Positions 34,950 to 44,769 of a stretch of DNA of 64,000 bases are shown in pieces (the stretch's first letter is position 1; every line of letters starts with the position of its first letter). Under the pieces are notes generated by a model. That model did not search any database. It saw nothing but the letters and a program-made list of their open reading frames with translations, and was not told the origin of the DNA. Source of the stretch: Knoxdaviesia capensis. Taxonomy: Eukaryota; Ascomycota; Sordariomycetes; Microascales; Gondwanamycetaceae. The stretch lies in contig LNGK01000012.1 in NCBI GenBank assembly GCA_001510575.1, forward strand, positions 889,996 through 953,995, written 5' to 3'. The position numbers and the translations under genes are program-made.

Positions 34950-35833
34950 TTTGAAAGCCGGCAAAAACAGTATTGTCAGTTGAACAAATGCCACTGATGT
35001 TTGTTCATGTTAAGAAGAAGAAGGTGGAAGTAGGAAATGTCAAGGCGAAGAGGTATATATTGTACAACGGGGTTTTCGGGGCTGACCCCGCTTTCAACTT
35101 CGGGGCCGGCAACGTTGGTTGACTGGCCTATGAGCGATTGATTGTTGGGTGAGGTATGTTTTGATGCGTCTGTTTTGGTAATTATTGGTAGGCATACTTC
35201 ATCGTATCTGCCCGTATCTATTGGGAAACGGTGGAATTCGATAGTACACTATCCGGGATAGGCGATGTCAGGACGAATTACTGCCCACTGGCGAATCACA
35301 CTTCCTCTCCGGAGAGATGTCCGGGTGTATATTAACATCCCCATTGCTAGACCACTCGGATTGTTGGAAGACTCCTGGAATAGCGAGTCTCCCAAGATAT
35401 TCTTCAAGGTCTTTGATGACAGGAGGTTGATATACAGTGCGCTGATTCAGGTCTCCCAGTTGCTAGGGGGTTTGCGAACAGACTTGAACAAGGCCGGTCA
35501 ATCGCCTTCAAAGCTGAGATGCTATCCACATTGTGACAAAATTAAGTTCAAGCTGACTGTATCCTGATGTTGACCTCGGGAGAATCGGGCCTGCCAGCTG
35601 CCTCGTTCCCGCTGTTTGCCGCCTCACATCAGACTTTAGACATCCCGACTAGCCCAATGTGGATGCAACACCTGTATTACGGATGTCACCATTTTCGCCC
35701 AGAGTTACATGATCAGATGGATATATAGACAGCAGTTCCCAGCTATTTGTTTCGTGTCTGAGTTTCCCATATTATATACTGACACTTTTTTTGATACATG
35801 AAGTTTTGAGTTTTGGCAGTTCTTTGGTTTTCA
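34950..35833. other. Intergenic, with one doubtful 100-codon frame
   Basis: Promoter of the left gene and 3' flank of the right gene. A + strand frame at 35265-35567 has fairly protein-like composition (SWNSESPKIFFKVFDDRRL) but no recognised family, leader or splice context. It may be a remnant or chance. Confidence 0.4.
35054..35060 (-). promoter_or_regulatory. TATA-like box
   Basis: ATATATA on the minus strand, 105 bp upstream of the start at 34949. The spacing suits a fungal TATA element. Confidence 0.4.
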
Positions 35834-36877
35834 TCAAACAGCCTTCTCCAAATCAGATCCGCCATCTTGTCTGTGTGTATCTTTCACCGGCGCCTTCGAC
35901 CGCTCTCCATCACCGAAAACTGGCCTGAAAATCTTGTCATACGAATACCAGATTGAATTTGAAGTTATCGACATACCAGCCTGCACCCAGCCCGGATAAC
36001 TACCGTTCTTGTCGGCCAGTAACGACCCGAGCACGATGAACAGAAGCATCCACGGCGCAAACGCCAGCAAGATCAAGACCCGGGCAATCTTTTGTCCCAC
36101 GGAAGTTGCGATATAGGGCTGGAGGTCTGCAAGGTAGTCCTGATACTCCTGGGGAATGTCGTTCTCCTGTGCTCCGTCGCGCAGGAGCTTGAGATACCGC
36201 GCACTCGGTCGTGCATAGTCGAGGTTCGTCCGGATTGGGGAATGGGTCCACCGCCACAGAAGACCAGCCCGGGAACGGTCGTCATCAGTCGGAGGATCGA
36301 GAAGATAGTTTTGCTGGTACAACACATGCGTGAGGAAGACCTTGGATGTCACGTCCGGTACTTCGGGGACGGTAGTGCCAGATGGAATCGCGAAGCACGG
36401 TACCATGACGTCCTTATACCCGCTGCCTCCTCCCTCGCGCATCATCATGCGGCGGAAGTCTTCCTTGGTCAATTCATAGACCACCCCAACCAGGCCCTTG
36501 TTCCAGATAGCATCGCTGGTGCCGGGATTTTTTATGTCGATTAGTCGCTTAGTTTCGGTGAGTGGCAATTTCCGAGGCGCTGAGTTCGCAAAGCATGGTT
36601 CAAGATACGGAAAGCCGACGATGTCGAAGACGAGGCGCATTGACGGCGCAGTGACGTTGATACGGCTTAACGGGCGGATTCCTTTGGCCTTGATGAAAGA
36701 TTCGGTGCTCATGTTCGATCCATATCCGAGATAGAGGATGTTGTCTGAGGCTTCTGCGCCCTGGCTGGTCGACATCAACTCCAATGTCTCTGCCGACGTG
36801 ATTGGGATGGTTGAAGGAGGAGTAGGAGGAGCCTCGTTGGCCCCCGGCTTTCGAAAAGACTTAAGAATCGCGGGCAT
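35834..36877 (-). CDS. Gamma-glutamylcyclotransferase-like protein with C-terminal membrane helix
   Basis: A 347-aa single-exon gene. The substrate-cavity motif YLGYGSNM (49-56) is the hallmark of the GGCT fold, and VVYELTKEDFRRMMMREGGG fits the following strand-helix unit, placing a candidate catalytic Glu near 148. The family converts gamma-glutamyl amides to 5-oxoproline. Relatives include the GliK-type enzymes of fungal epipolythiodioxopiperazine pathways, but no such cluster surrounds this gene. After the enzyme domain comes a hydrophobic helix (about 266-287, RVLILLAFAPWMLLFIVLGS) and a 60-residue hydrophilic tail, so the protein is probably tail-anchored or near-tail-anchored. There is no signal peptide. 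A TATAA at 36981-36985 lies about 105 bp upstream. The substrate is unknown. Confidence 0.85.
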   Translation of the reverse strand: MPAILKSFRKPGANEAPPTPPSTIPITSAETLELMSTSQGAEASDNILYLGYGSNMSTESFIKAKGIRPLSRINVTAPSMRLVFDIVGFPYLEPCFANSAPRKLPLTETKRLIDIKNPGTSDAIWNKGLVGVVYELTKEDFRRMMMREGGGSGYKDVMVPCFAIPSGTTVPEVPDVTSKVFLTHVLYQQNYLLDPPTDDDRSRAGLLWRWTHSPIRTNLDYARPSARYLKLLRDGAQENDIPQEYQDYLADLQPYIATSVGQKIARVLILLAFAPWMLLFIVLGSLLADKNGSYPGWVQAGMSITSNSIWYSYDKIFRPVFGDGERSKAPVKDTHRQDGGSDLEKAV

Positions 36878-38503
36878 TGTGGTGTTTTACTTAGTCAAAT
36901 TAAGTAACCAAGTGTGAGTGAAGTAAAGGAATGAATGAATGGTGAAGTGAGTGGATCGAATCTTGGGGAGGTTTCTGATCTTATATTCTGAACTAACTAG
37001 CCTGAACTAACGAAAAGACTAATCCTTCTCTCTGGGCTTTGACATTTTCCCACGTCGTCGGGATATTAGTTATGATTCTGGAGAACTAGACTCTTAGGCG
37101 GGTGCCTTGCCAGTTTCCGGCGATTTCTCATAGGAAGTCCGACACCTAGTGGTTCTTTCACGCCAATTAGGCGCAACACGCTTTCAAGATCTGTTGCGGA
37201 ACTGCGGAGTTTCACCAAGCATTCCATTTGCACACTGGCATTTACGCGTCCCTATAGGGCAACACGGATCAAACCGAGACAGGTCATAATTGTTCATCCT
37301 GGGGAAATTTTCTTCCGCTTGTTCATCCATGGTCAAGATTTGTGGGCTTTCGTTAGCCATAAGTGATAGCAAGGCAGACGCATGACGGAATCCAGGCGGA
37401 AGAAGTCCAAGTCCGTTCGAAGCTGAATCGACTGCGGAGTTGGCTTATCACCAGACAGAATCGAATTTCTATCATCTTCAAACCATTTATATGTGCACAT
37501 AGTAGATAGAAGTCAGTTTGCAAGCTGTGAGGGCATGAACGGACCACTCTTTTGTTTTTGACAAGTCAAGGCATGACATACTGCATACGTTCATAGGTAG
37601 TTACTAGGTTTAGGTGCTCAACACACATGCATCAAGGGTCACACCATGCAGATGGAAATGGAGATGGCACATACTAAAGCTAGCTCCGACTTTCTGCGTG
37701 GTGTTTCTTATGCCCATAACATCATATGCACCTGTCCAGTGCTTCTTCCCGAACTCCACAGTATACATATTCTACGCAGCACTTCTACCGAGCATCCAAG
37801 AAAGTATCTGGTGTCTCGCTTTATCAAGACGCTTGCATGCAACTACCCGACTTGGTTGGATATACAAACGCCGGAGTTTCGCTGGTTTTCATCCATAGTC
37901 TTTGATACAGAGTGGCTGATTATTTTAAGAGCAGTATTCCCAACTAGGCACCTTGGAGAGATGGAGAGACAGAGTTTAAGGAATCCAGTCATCATTAATG
38001 TCTAACATTAGCTAGGCGCTTAGCCAGATATCAAAACCTATCTTTTAGACCAGTAGATCCTACAACAAATTTCGCCCTCCCGCGGGATATCTTTCCAGAT
38101 GCACTATACAAGTCATCGAGTTAAGTGTCGTGTAGTCCGTTCCAACATATCCCACGTCGTTCTTGCTCCATCGGCAGTGCCTTCCTTCTCTCCTGTCATT
38201 CCTGCTCTAGCAGACTTGTATGGAAGGAGCGCATCTGAGTCAAAGGATCTGATTGATGACCACGCATGATAGCTCCTTCCCTCTTTATGGTGGGGTCATA
38301 TTCCGTTTGTGCGTTCAATGCTGTGAGTTAGGGCTTGGCCGTGAAGACTCTTTCCGTCTCTTTCCTTCCTGATCGTCCTCTCCTCCAGAATGAAATTTCA
38401 CTTCCTCAATCATATCTTCTAGCCTCAACCATCGAGAAATATACCCTATATCATGAGTCAATATCATCCCCTCGTCAGTTTTACCACGTGTGTGTAGGTA
38501 AAC
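36878..38503. other. 1.6-kb intergenic region between divergent genes
   Basis: AT-rich sequence carrying the promoters of the GGCT-like gene and the coiled-coil gene. A 119-codon frame at 37646-38005 has no recognisable features. Nothing else was seen. Confidence 0.45.
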
Positions 38504-40838
38504 ATGGTTTCGTCTTTAGGATCCAAACATACCAGATTGGTGGGCAAATCAAAGCAGCGCCCCCGCAAGTCGGCCCTGACCCGCCCGGTAAATCCGGTCC
38601 CCGAACCCCCAAATCCTCATAAACGGCGTCGTAACAAACAGCAGCCACACGAACCGCTCGATACCTATAGCATCCTAGCCACCGCCGAGGACCTGGAACG
38701 TCTTGGGCTTCCAGCTGCAGAAGCCTTGGAGTCCATCGATCCTCTGAGAACCTCCGTTGCCGCCTCTGAGATTTTCAGCTACTTCGGTGCGGATTCAACC
38801 GTCGGTGCTCCAGTTACTGACAAGGACCTCTCCATGGCACCCAGTACCGTTGGATCACTTACCCACATGGACCCCATCAACATTAGCAGTGATCCAGTTC
38901 GAGACGATTTGAGCGATGATGGGCCGATATCTCCTCCTGTTGAGAAATCTCGCGGGATCTCCAAGAAGGTGATCCAGGACAGCCAGGAGACACCGCAGAT
39001 TCCCGGTGAATCACTTCAGAAAATCACATCCGCGGTGGAGGCCCGCATCAGTAGAGTTTCAGATGACGAGGATGGCAACACCAACAGCCTGACACTTCCT
39101 AGTGTAAAGGCGCTCCAACGCCACCAGATCCCATCCCCGATCCTTGGTAATGTGTCCGTCGAATTCCAACAGGACTACATTGAAGACTTTTCCAGCTCTA
39201 CGACCCCTCCACGCCGGCCAGAACACACATCCCAGGATATCCAGCTATGCGCCAGCCCCAAGAGATCTGGCCACGATGCCCTCCACCACATGCTAAGCAA
39301 CATGAGTGAGCCGGTTGGCAAACCGGACCTGTATACATCCTCACATCATGTCCATCCTATCGATATCAGCAGTGAAGATGAAGAAAGCCTGTCAGAGACT
39401 GGCATACAGATGCAATACGTTGCAAACGCAAGAACCTTGGCCGATATACCCGATCCAGATATGATCAGCGTTAGACGTGAAGAGGTGACCATGGTATGTG
39501 AAGAGAACACCCAGCCCGCCCACTGTTGCCGATGTTGTGCTGACGACTTTAAAAATCACACAGATGGATTTACCTGATAATATGCGTGACGATGTGGTCG
39601 GCGCCAGCGTCGGAGAAGTCAACATGAACCACCCGGCCAGAGTGGTCAGCGGGGACCCGAGCACACCAGCACAGAATACACTCAAATCTATCCAGCGGGG
39701 GCCGAATATCAAGGATGTGCTGCAAGGACGGCAACTTCCGACGCCTCACCTGGCGACGAGCGCCAGGGATCATGTCCTGGAGTACATGCTGGATGACAAT
39801 GACGAGTTCGATAATAGTCAGGCGCCCCCCACCAAACGACTTCAGCACAAAATCAATGGCACGCCAGTCAGTCCGCCATCAAGAAAAAAAGACGTCGACA
39901 GACGATCTAATTCGGATGAAGCACAGAGTGCCAGCGCCAATGGAAATGGCATCAACCCCCGTCCTCATCAAGTTGATCAATCAACTCAGACCTGCTCTAG
40001 TCTCCCAGTTGTTGACACCTCGGTTGAACGACCTAGCGCTGGGGATGAATCGCACAACCGGAGAGCGGCACAACTGGCACCCGATCTCATGGACGTCACA
40101 GACGCCGTGCCCAGATCAAAGCCTCAAAGCCGCGACCAGCACGCATTGCCGGTGAAGAAGCCTCAGGTCACTCATGGCCCAGTGCGGGCGCAGGTCCAAG
40201 GCCAAGTCCAGGCCCGGGAACAGCAGGCACACCTCTGGACAAGCAGCGACTCGCCCCAGGAGTTGTCCGACACTGATCCCGACCCTGTGCCCAATACAAT
40301 CCCACTTGAAAGCTCCATCGACCAGATGGCGGAGGTGAGGGTCAAAAATCCATCCCATATTACCACTCACACAAGGCTTAATTCTCTAACGTTTCGGATA
40401 ATGGTGTTATAGGGATGCCGAGAAGCCATATCTAGCCAAACGCGCAATCTGTTCAGTATTACCACTGAATTCAAGGAAAGCTATACTCAGTTGGTTCATG
40501 AAATTGAACAAGAATGCTATGAGAAAGAACGAGAAATTCGTTTGCAACTTGCTGCCAAGGAGCAAGAAAGCATGGCTGAGTATGAAAAGTGCAGGGAGAA
40601 ACTCGTCCAGGTTCGGCAGATTATTGCTGGCACCAAGAAGAAGCTTGCCGAGCGTGACCGGATCAGTCAACTAGAGGAGATGATTCGGTGGGGAGAGAAC
40701 GAAAGAAAACGATTTGACAACATGTTGCAGGAATATAACGCGAAGCAGGCGGAACACACGCAATCTGGAGGTGGCACGCAAAGATTGGTCGAAACTGTTC
40801 GGCAGGTTATGAATGGACTATCCAAAAAGAGACACTGA
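38504..40838 (+). CDS. Putative nuclear coiled-coil protein with SUMO-interacting-like motifs
   Basis: Model: join(38504..39493, 39564..40334, 40413..40838), 728 aa. Intron 1 is GTATGT...CACAG (70 bp) and intron 2 GTGAGG...TATAG (78 bp), both phase 0. I do not recognise the family. The N-terminus is very basic (KSKQRPRKSA, KRRRNKQQ), like a nuclear localisation signal. The centre is Ser/Pro/Asp-rich and disordered. Two short segments, MDPINISSDP (near 123) and HPIDISSEDEE (near 285), fit the SUMO-interacting pattern of a hydrophobic core followed by Ser and acidic residues. The last 140 residues (from SQTRNLFSITTEF) are a strongly charged coiled coil ending in MNGLSKKRH. The layout resembles chromosome-associated or meiotic scaffold proteins, but this is inference only. 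Confidence 0.75.
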
Positions 40839-41162
40839 GGTCGCTTTGTTTGTGAGGAAGGAGGTCTGGAATGAAATTGCTCTATCATTTGCTCTAAATA
40901 CCCCGTAGTTGACTATACGGTTTAGTCGCATGTATCTGTTATAAGGATATGCATCTTCCGGGGTTCAAACTTGCTACTACTTTCAGCTCATTGGTCCGTT
41001 GTTTTTTTTTTCCTTGCTTCATGTTCTCCATGTCTGTTTGCTCGTCTGATCCATCAATTAATCCTCTTCATTTCCGAATCTCCTTCGTTCCGACATTTGA
41101 TCATCATCATCATCATTAACGCCTTTGCTGACATAACGATAATCGCCTGAAATTTCGATACG
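40839..41162 (+). other. Short intergenic region upstream of pam17
   Basis: 324 bp holding the 3' flank of the upstream gene and the pam17 promoter. An ATC/ATT simple run (CATCATCATCATCATT) lies just before the start. Confidence 0.5.
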
Positions 41163-42144
41163 ATGATCGGTTTTCCAAATACCACCGTCTTTTTCCGTGT
41201 GGCCTCGGGCCCAACGACCCGCCAGTCGGTGCTGAACACAATCCCGAAAGCTACCCAATCCCGAGTCTCCAAGTCGTCGGCATGCCACCTCTCAACCGCG
41301 GCGGCGGCCACCAAGTGCACTGCTCCTAAGCAGTTCATCACGATCGGCATCGTTTCCAAGCGCAGCTTTTCCAGCGCCATCCCCACCGCACAGAACGTTT
41401 CGCCGCGCCCCTCGACCGCAGCCCCGAAAATCGCGTGCTCCCGGCCCGCGCCCACTTCGGTGACTGCGCTTGTGTTCCGCCGCTGGGCCTCGGCCTCCGC
41501 GTCCTCCGCAGCCTCCGACTCGTCTTCCATGGCCTCTTCCGGCGGCGGCAGCAAGGGCAGCGCGCCGGCGGCACAGCTGAACTGGGACACATTTTTCAAG
41601 CTGCGCAAGGCTCGCCGGCGCTGGCAGCTGCTGTTCAGCGCAGTTGGGTTCACCACGCTGGGCACGGCCGGCGCGGTGTCCCTGGCTTCGGGTGTCGGTG
41701 GTCCCCTTATTTTGCAGATCCCTCTTGATCCGATTGTCACAATGGGTCTGCTCACGATGTCTTCTGCGATCATTGGCTGGCTGCTTGGGCCCACTGTTGG
41801 GTCTGCGGTGTTCTACTGGTGGAACCGTCAGGTGAAGGCACAGTTTGTTGCGGTAAGTCACTATATATGTCTCATGAGCGTCATTTGTCCTACACCAATC
41901 GACTTTGCGACTTGAACTTGTGTATGGTTGAATGATAAACTAATTGTGAAAATGCTTTTTGTCTTCTTAGAAGGAGAACGATTTCTTCAATCGCATCAAG
42001 AAACACCGCGTCGACCCATCCTCCTCTTCTGCTGGAAATCCCGTCCCCGATTTCTACGGCGAAAAGATCTCGAGCGTCTCTGGATACCGCCGCTGGTTGA
42101 AGGACCAGCGGGCGTTCAACAAGAAGCGTGTCGAGTTCGTATGA
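41163..42144 (+). CDS. pam17: Pam17, presequence translocase-associated motor subunit, mitochondrial
   Basis: Model: join(41163..41852, 41971..42144), 287 aa. The 118-bp phase-0 intron (GTAAGT...CTTAG) joins KAQFVA to KENDFFNRIKKHRVDP. The first 110 residues are Ser/Arg/Ala-rich with almost no acid, a long mitochondrial targeting sequence. The conserved core starts at LNWDTFFKLRKARRRW and contains two membrane helices (LLFSAVGFTTLGTAGAV and MGLLTMSSAIIGWLLGP) followed by FYWWNR. The C-terminal matrix segment has DFYGEKISSVSGYRRWLKDQ, diagnostic of Pam17. In yeast Pam17 helps to organise the Pam16/Pam18 import motor at TIM23. The N-terminal region is longer than in yeast. Confidence 0.93.
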
Positions 42145-42616
42145 GCTCACATCGACTTGTCTTTGATATTCCCTGTTTTCCCGTAACACGGCACTCTCTT
42201 TCCCCTCTTTTACAATCACCGGATTTCGGCCTTCTTTGGCTACACCAGGATTCTGGCTACTTCCAGATTTAACTCTCTTTCCTATCGTTCATTGTTCGGT
42301 TGTCGTTGTTGTTTGTTTATGTTAGTGTATTTGTATAGCAAAGGTACGTGATAAGTGGAGATGGATCCGTCAAATTATGATGATGGTCATGGTGATGTTG
42401 GTTCTTCCAGCATCAGTTGCCGCGGCTGGAAGAAACGGAGTACGGGCGTGGTCCCGCTTCTGGGATTACATTGGCCTGTGTTGAAACAACAAGCTCAACA
42501 AATGAAACGAAACAGAAAAAACAACCAATATCATGTACACATAAGCAACTCTCATCATATCAATACCACTCCCATCTTCCAAACCACGCTAGTCCTGTAT
42601 GTATAAGTCAATGCCA
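42145..42616. other. Convergent intergenic region
   Basis: 3' flanks of pam17 and uba4, which are tail-to-tail. No other feature was seen. Confidence 0.5.
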
Positions 42617-44198
42617 TCATGTGAAAGGGATCGTCGGATCAACCTCTTGCTTCCATGCCATCATTCCGCCCTTGATGTCGAAAATTGGTCGACCACCCTG
42701 ACCGAATCCCCGATCCTTCAAACTGCGCGTGGCAATTTGGGAGTCGTTACCCACTCTGCACACCACGTATATTGGTGCATCATTATTAAGGTGTGGAGGA
42801 AGCGAGTCCGGCCCGAAAGTCTCCGGCCTCGGCAACCCCGCGACCGTGCTAAGATCCATATTCACCGCGCCGGGTAGATGGCAGAAATCGAATTGCTCTT
42901 CAGATCGAACGTCGATGAGTACGTGGTCTGGCTGCTCCTTGCGGATACGGCTGTACTCTGTAGCCGACACTCGCTCGTCCTCTGCCAATATGCGCACCGG
43001 TTCTTGGACACCACAAAACTGCACGTAGTCCACTAGTCCACTGCGCAGCCCCTCCAGCGACATCTGCGATGCACCACCACAGGCCACGCACTTGGGACGC
43101 CGTCCCGCCATCCGCACAGAGCGGAACGGGGACGATGTGTGGGCGGCTACTAGTAGCATCGACGGCGGGCCTAGTTCTTTCCGTGTTATGTACGGGTTGC
43201 TCAATCCGCCGCTGGCTATCATCTGGATCGCCTCGAGGGCCTGCAAGACACCTAGAAGTCCAACCACGGGGCCCAGCACGCCGCCTTCTCCGCAACTGAC
43301 AACTGTATTTGGCGGTGCCGGGCGAGGGAACACGCAGCGGTAGCAGGGACCGCCTGTGGAGTCTCCAGGCGCGCGGGCCGGGTAGTTCATGACCATGAGT
43401 TGACCGTTGGTGCGCAACGCGGAGGCAAAGACCAGTGGCTTTCTAAGGAGGACGCAAGCATCTGAGACGAGGTACCGGGAGGTTGGGTGGTCTGTGCAGT
43501 CGAGAACTAGGTCGTAGTTGGAAATGATGGAGCCGGCGGATTGCGGGGTGAGGTGTTCCGGATGAGTGGTGTACTTCACGGTAGGGTTTAAACTAGTATA
43601 TCGGATGGGCGTCAGAATTTCAGATGCATTTCCAATGATACAAACTCGGAGCATCCTCAAGGGCCTCATAAATGTGCCCACTTACCCTCGAAGATATGAC
43701 ACGGCACTGTCAACCTTCAGCATGCCAACTCTCGCGGTAGAGTGAGCTATCTGCCTGTGGAGATTGGACACTTCGACGGTGTCGCCGTCCACGAGTCCAA
43801 GGATTCCCACACCGGCACCCGCCAGATAAGCCGCAGCCGGGCATCCTAATCCGCCCACGCCGACAACAAGAACTCTGGTCCTTTTCAGGTGCTTTTGGCC
43901 TAGATATCACATTTAAGTTAGGGTTAGGGTTGCTGGGTGGGCTTTTAGGCCAACGCCATATCCAAGCTCAGTTCTCACCTGTAATGCCAACCTGCGGTAA
44001 TATTAGCTGCCGCCCATATCTCTCATATTCTTCAGCACTGAGTGGCCATTTCCACTCCGGAATCGCGTCCGGGCTGTCGTTTGACCGTGATTCTTCAAGC
44101 TTCAGGTTTCGCAGCTCCTCTTTCATTAACTTCAACTCGTCTTCGGCGGCTTGGATTTTGATCTCCAGAAGATCGATTGAATTGGCTGGCGTGACCAT
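42617..44198 (-). CDS. uba4: Uba4/CnxF: adenylyltransferase and sulfurtransferase (MOCS3 type)
   Basis: Model: complement(join(42617..43592, 43686..43899, 43979..44198)), 469 aa. Introns are GTAAGT...CTAG (93 bp) and GTGAGA...CTAG (79 bp), and the joints read VGITG|QKHLKR and SYLRG|LNPTVKY. An ATG at 44246 would add 16 residues. The start at 44198 (ACGATGG) was preferred. The protein has an N-terminal coiled coil, an E1-like ThiF domain with [17 protein letters not shown] and [13 protein letters not shown], and zinc-binding CYRC and CVACGG pairs. It ends in a rhodanese domain whose loop is CRVGND (persulfide Cys near 423). The enzyme adenylates and thiolates the C-termini of Urm1 and the MoCo subunit, so it serves tRNA thiolation and molybdenum cofactor synthesis in the cytosol. 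Confidence 0.95.
43918..43931 (+). repeat. Two exact telomeric units inside uba4 intron 1
   Basis: TTAGGGTTAGGGTT reads on the plus strand. In the sense of the gene it is AACCCTAACCCTAACTT, and its last CTAAC is well placed (about 20 nt before the acceptor) to be the branch site of the intron. Confidence 0.7.
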
Positions 44199-44769
44199 CG
44201 TGGGATACGTGTGTTGAGACAGTAATAACGTAGGAATCAGTACCATGTGGTTTACCGGCGGAGACGAGGTTGGTGACAGATGAATGCATTATCGTCGTGT
44301 CGTTCGATAGCTGGAGTCAAATTCACTTAGCGGGGCAAACTCGTTAGACGCATATCTGATCGGACCCGCTTTAATAATCAGGGCAAGTGCCATCACCCTT
44401 GTGTCGGTTGTGTGCGATGTTGCTTGGATGTTCCCTGCTCAACTTCATTCTTTCCTCAATGTCAAGATGCTGAAAGGCTTGGGGGGTTTATCTTTTTTCT
44501 TTTTCTCTTGCTATGTCGGGCTGGGGCGGGACTCAACCCCTTTTCACTTCATTCACGATGGGGAATAATTGCATAAAATCAACGAACATTTATTTCCCTT
44601 CTAGGGATCCGAATTCTCTCTCAATGCCAACAATAATACCCGCTCTGATGTGATATTCCTGATATCTCACGTGGAACCTGCCCCCCCTTTTTCTTTTTTT
44701 TCTTTTTTTTCTTTAATTATAATAATAATTCCTTGCTGTTCATATCCTCAAAACATCCGCGAGCCTTTC
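44199..44769. other. Intergenic, promoter side of uba4
   Basis: It holds the uba4 promoter and the AT-rich 3' flank of the STAND-like gene (T-runs near 44690-44715). No further feature was seen. Confidence 0.45.

Noticed and set aside
35265..35567. Possible 100-aa + strand gene
   Set aside because: Single frame without recognisable homology or promoter. Kept only as a note in the intergenic entry.
40940..41000. tRNA-like GGGGTTCAAAC B-box
   Set aside because: No matching A box, acceptor stem or anticodon arm could be folded around it.
41054..41861. Minus-strand frames (246 and 189 codons) over pam17
   Set aside because: The + strand encodes a recognisable Pam17 with targeting sequence. The antisense frames are shadows.
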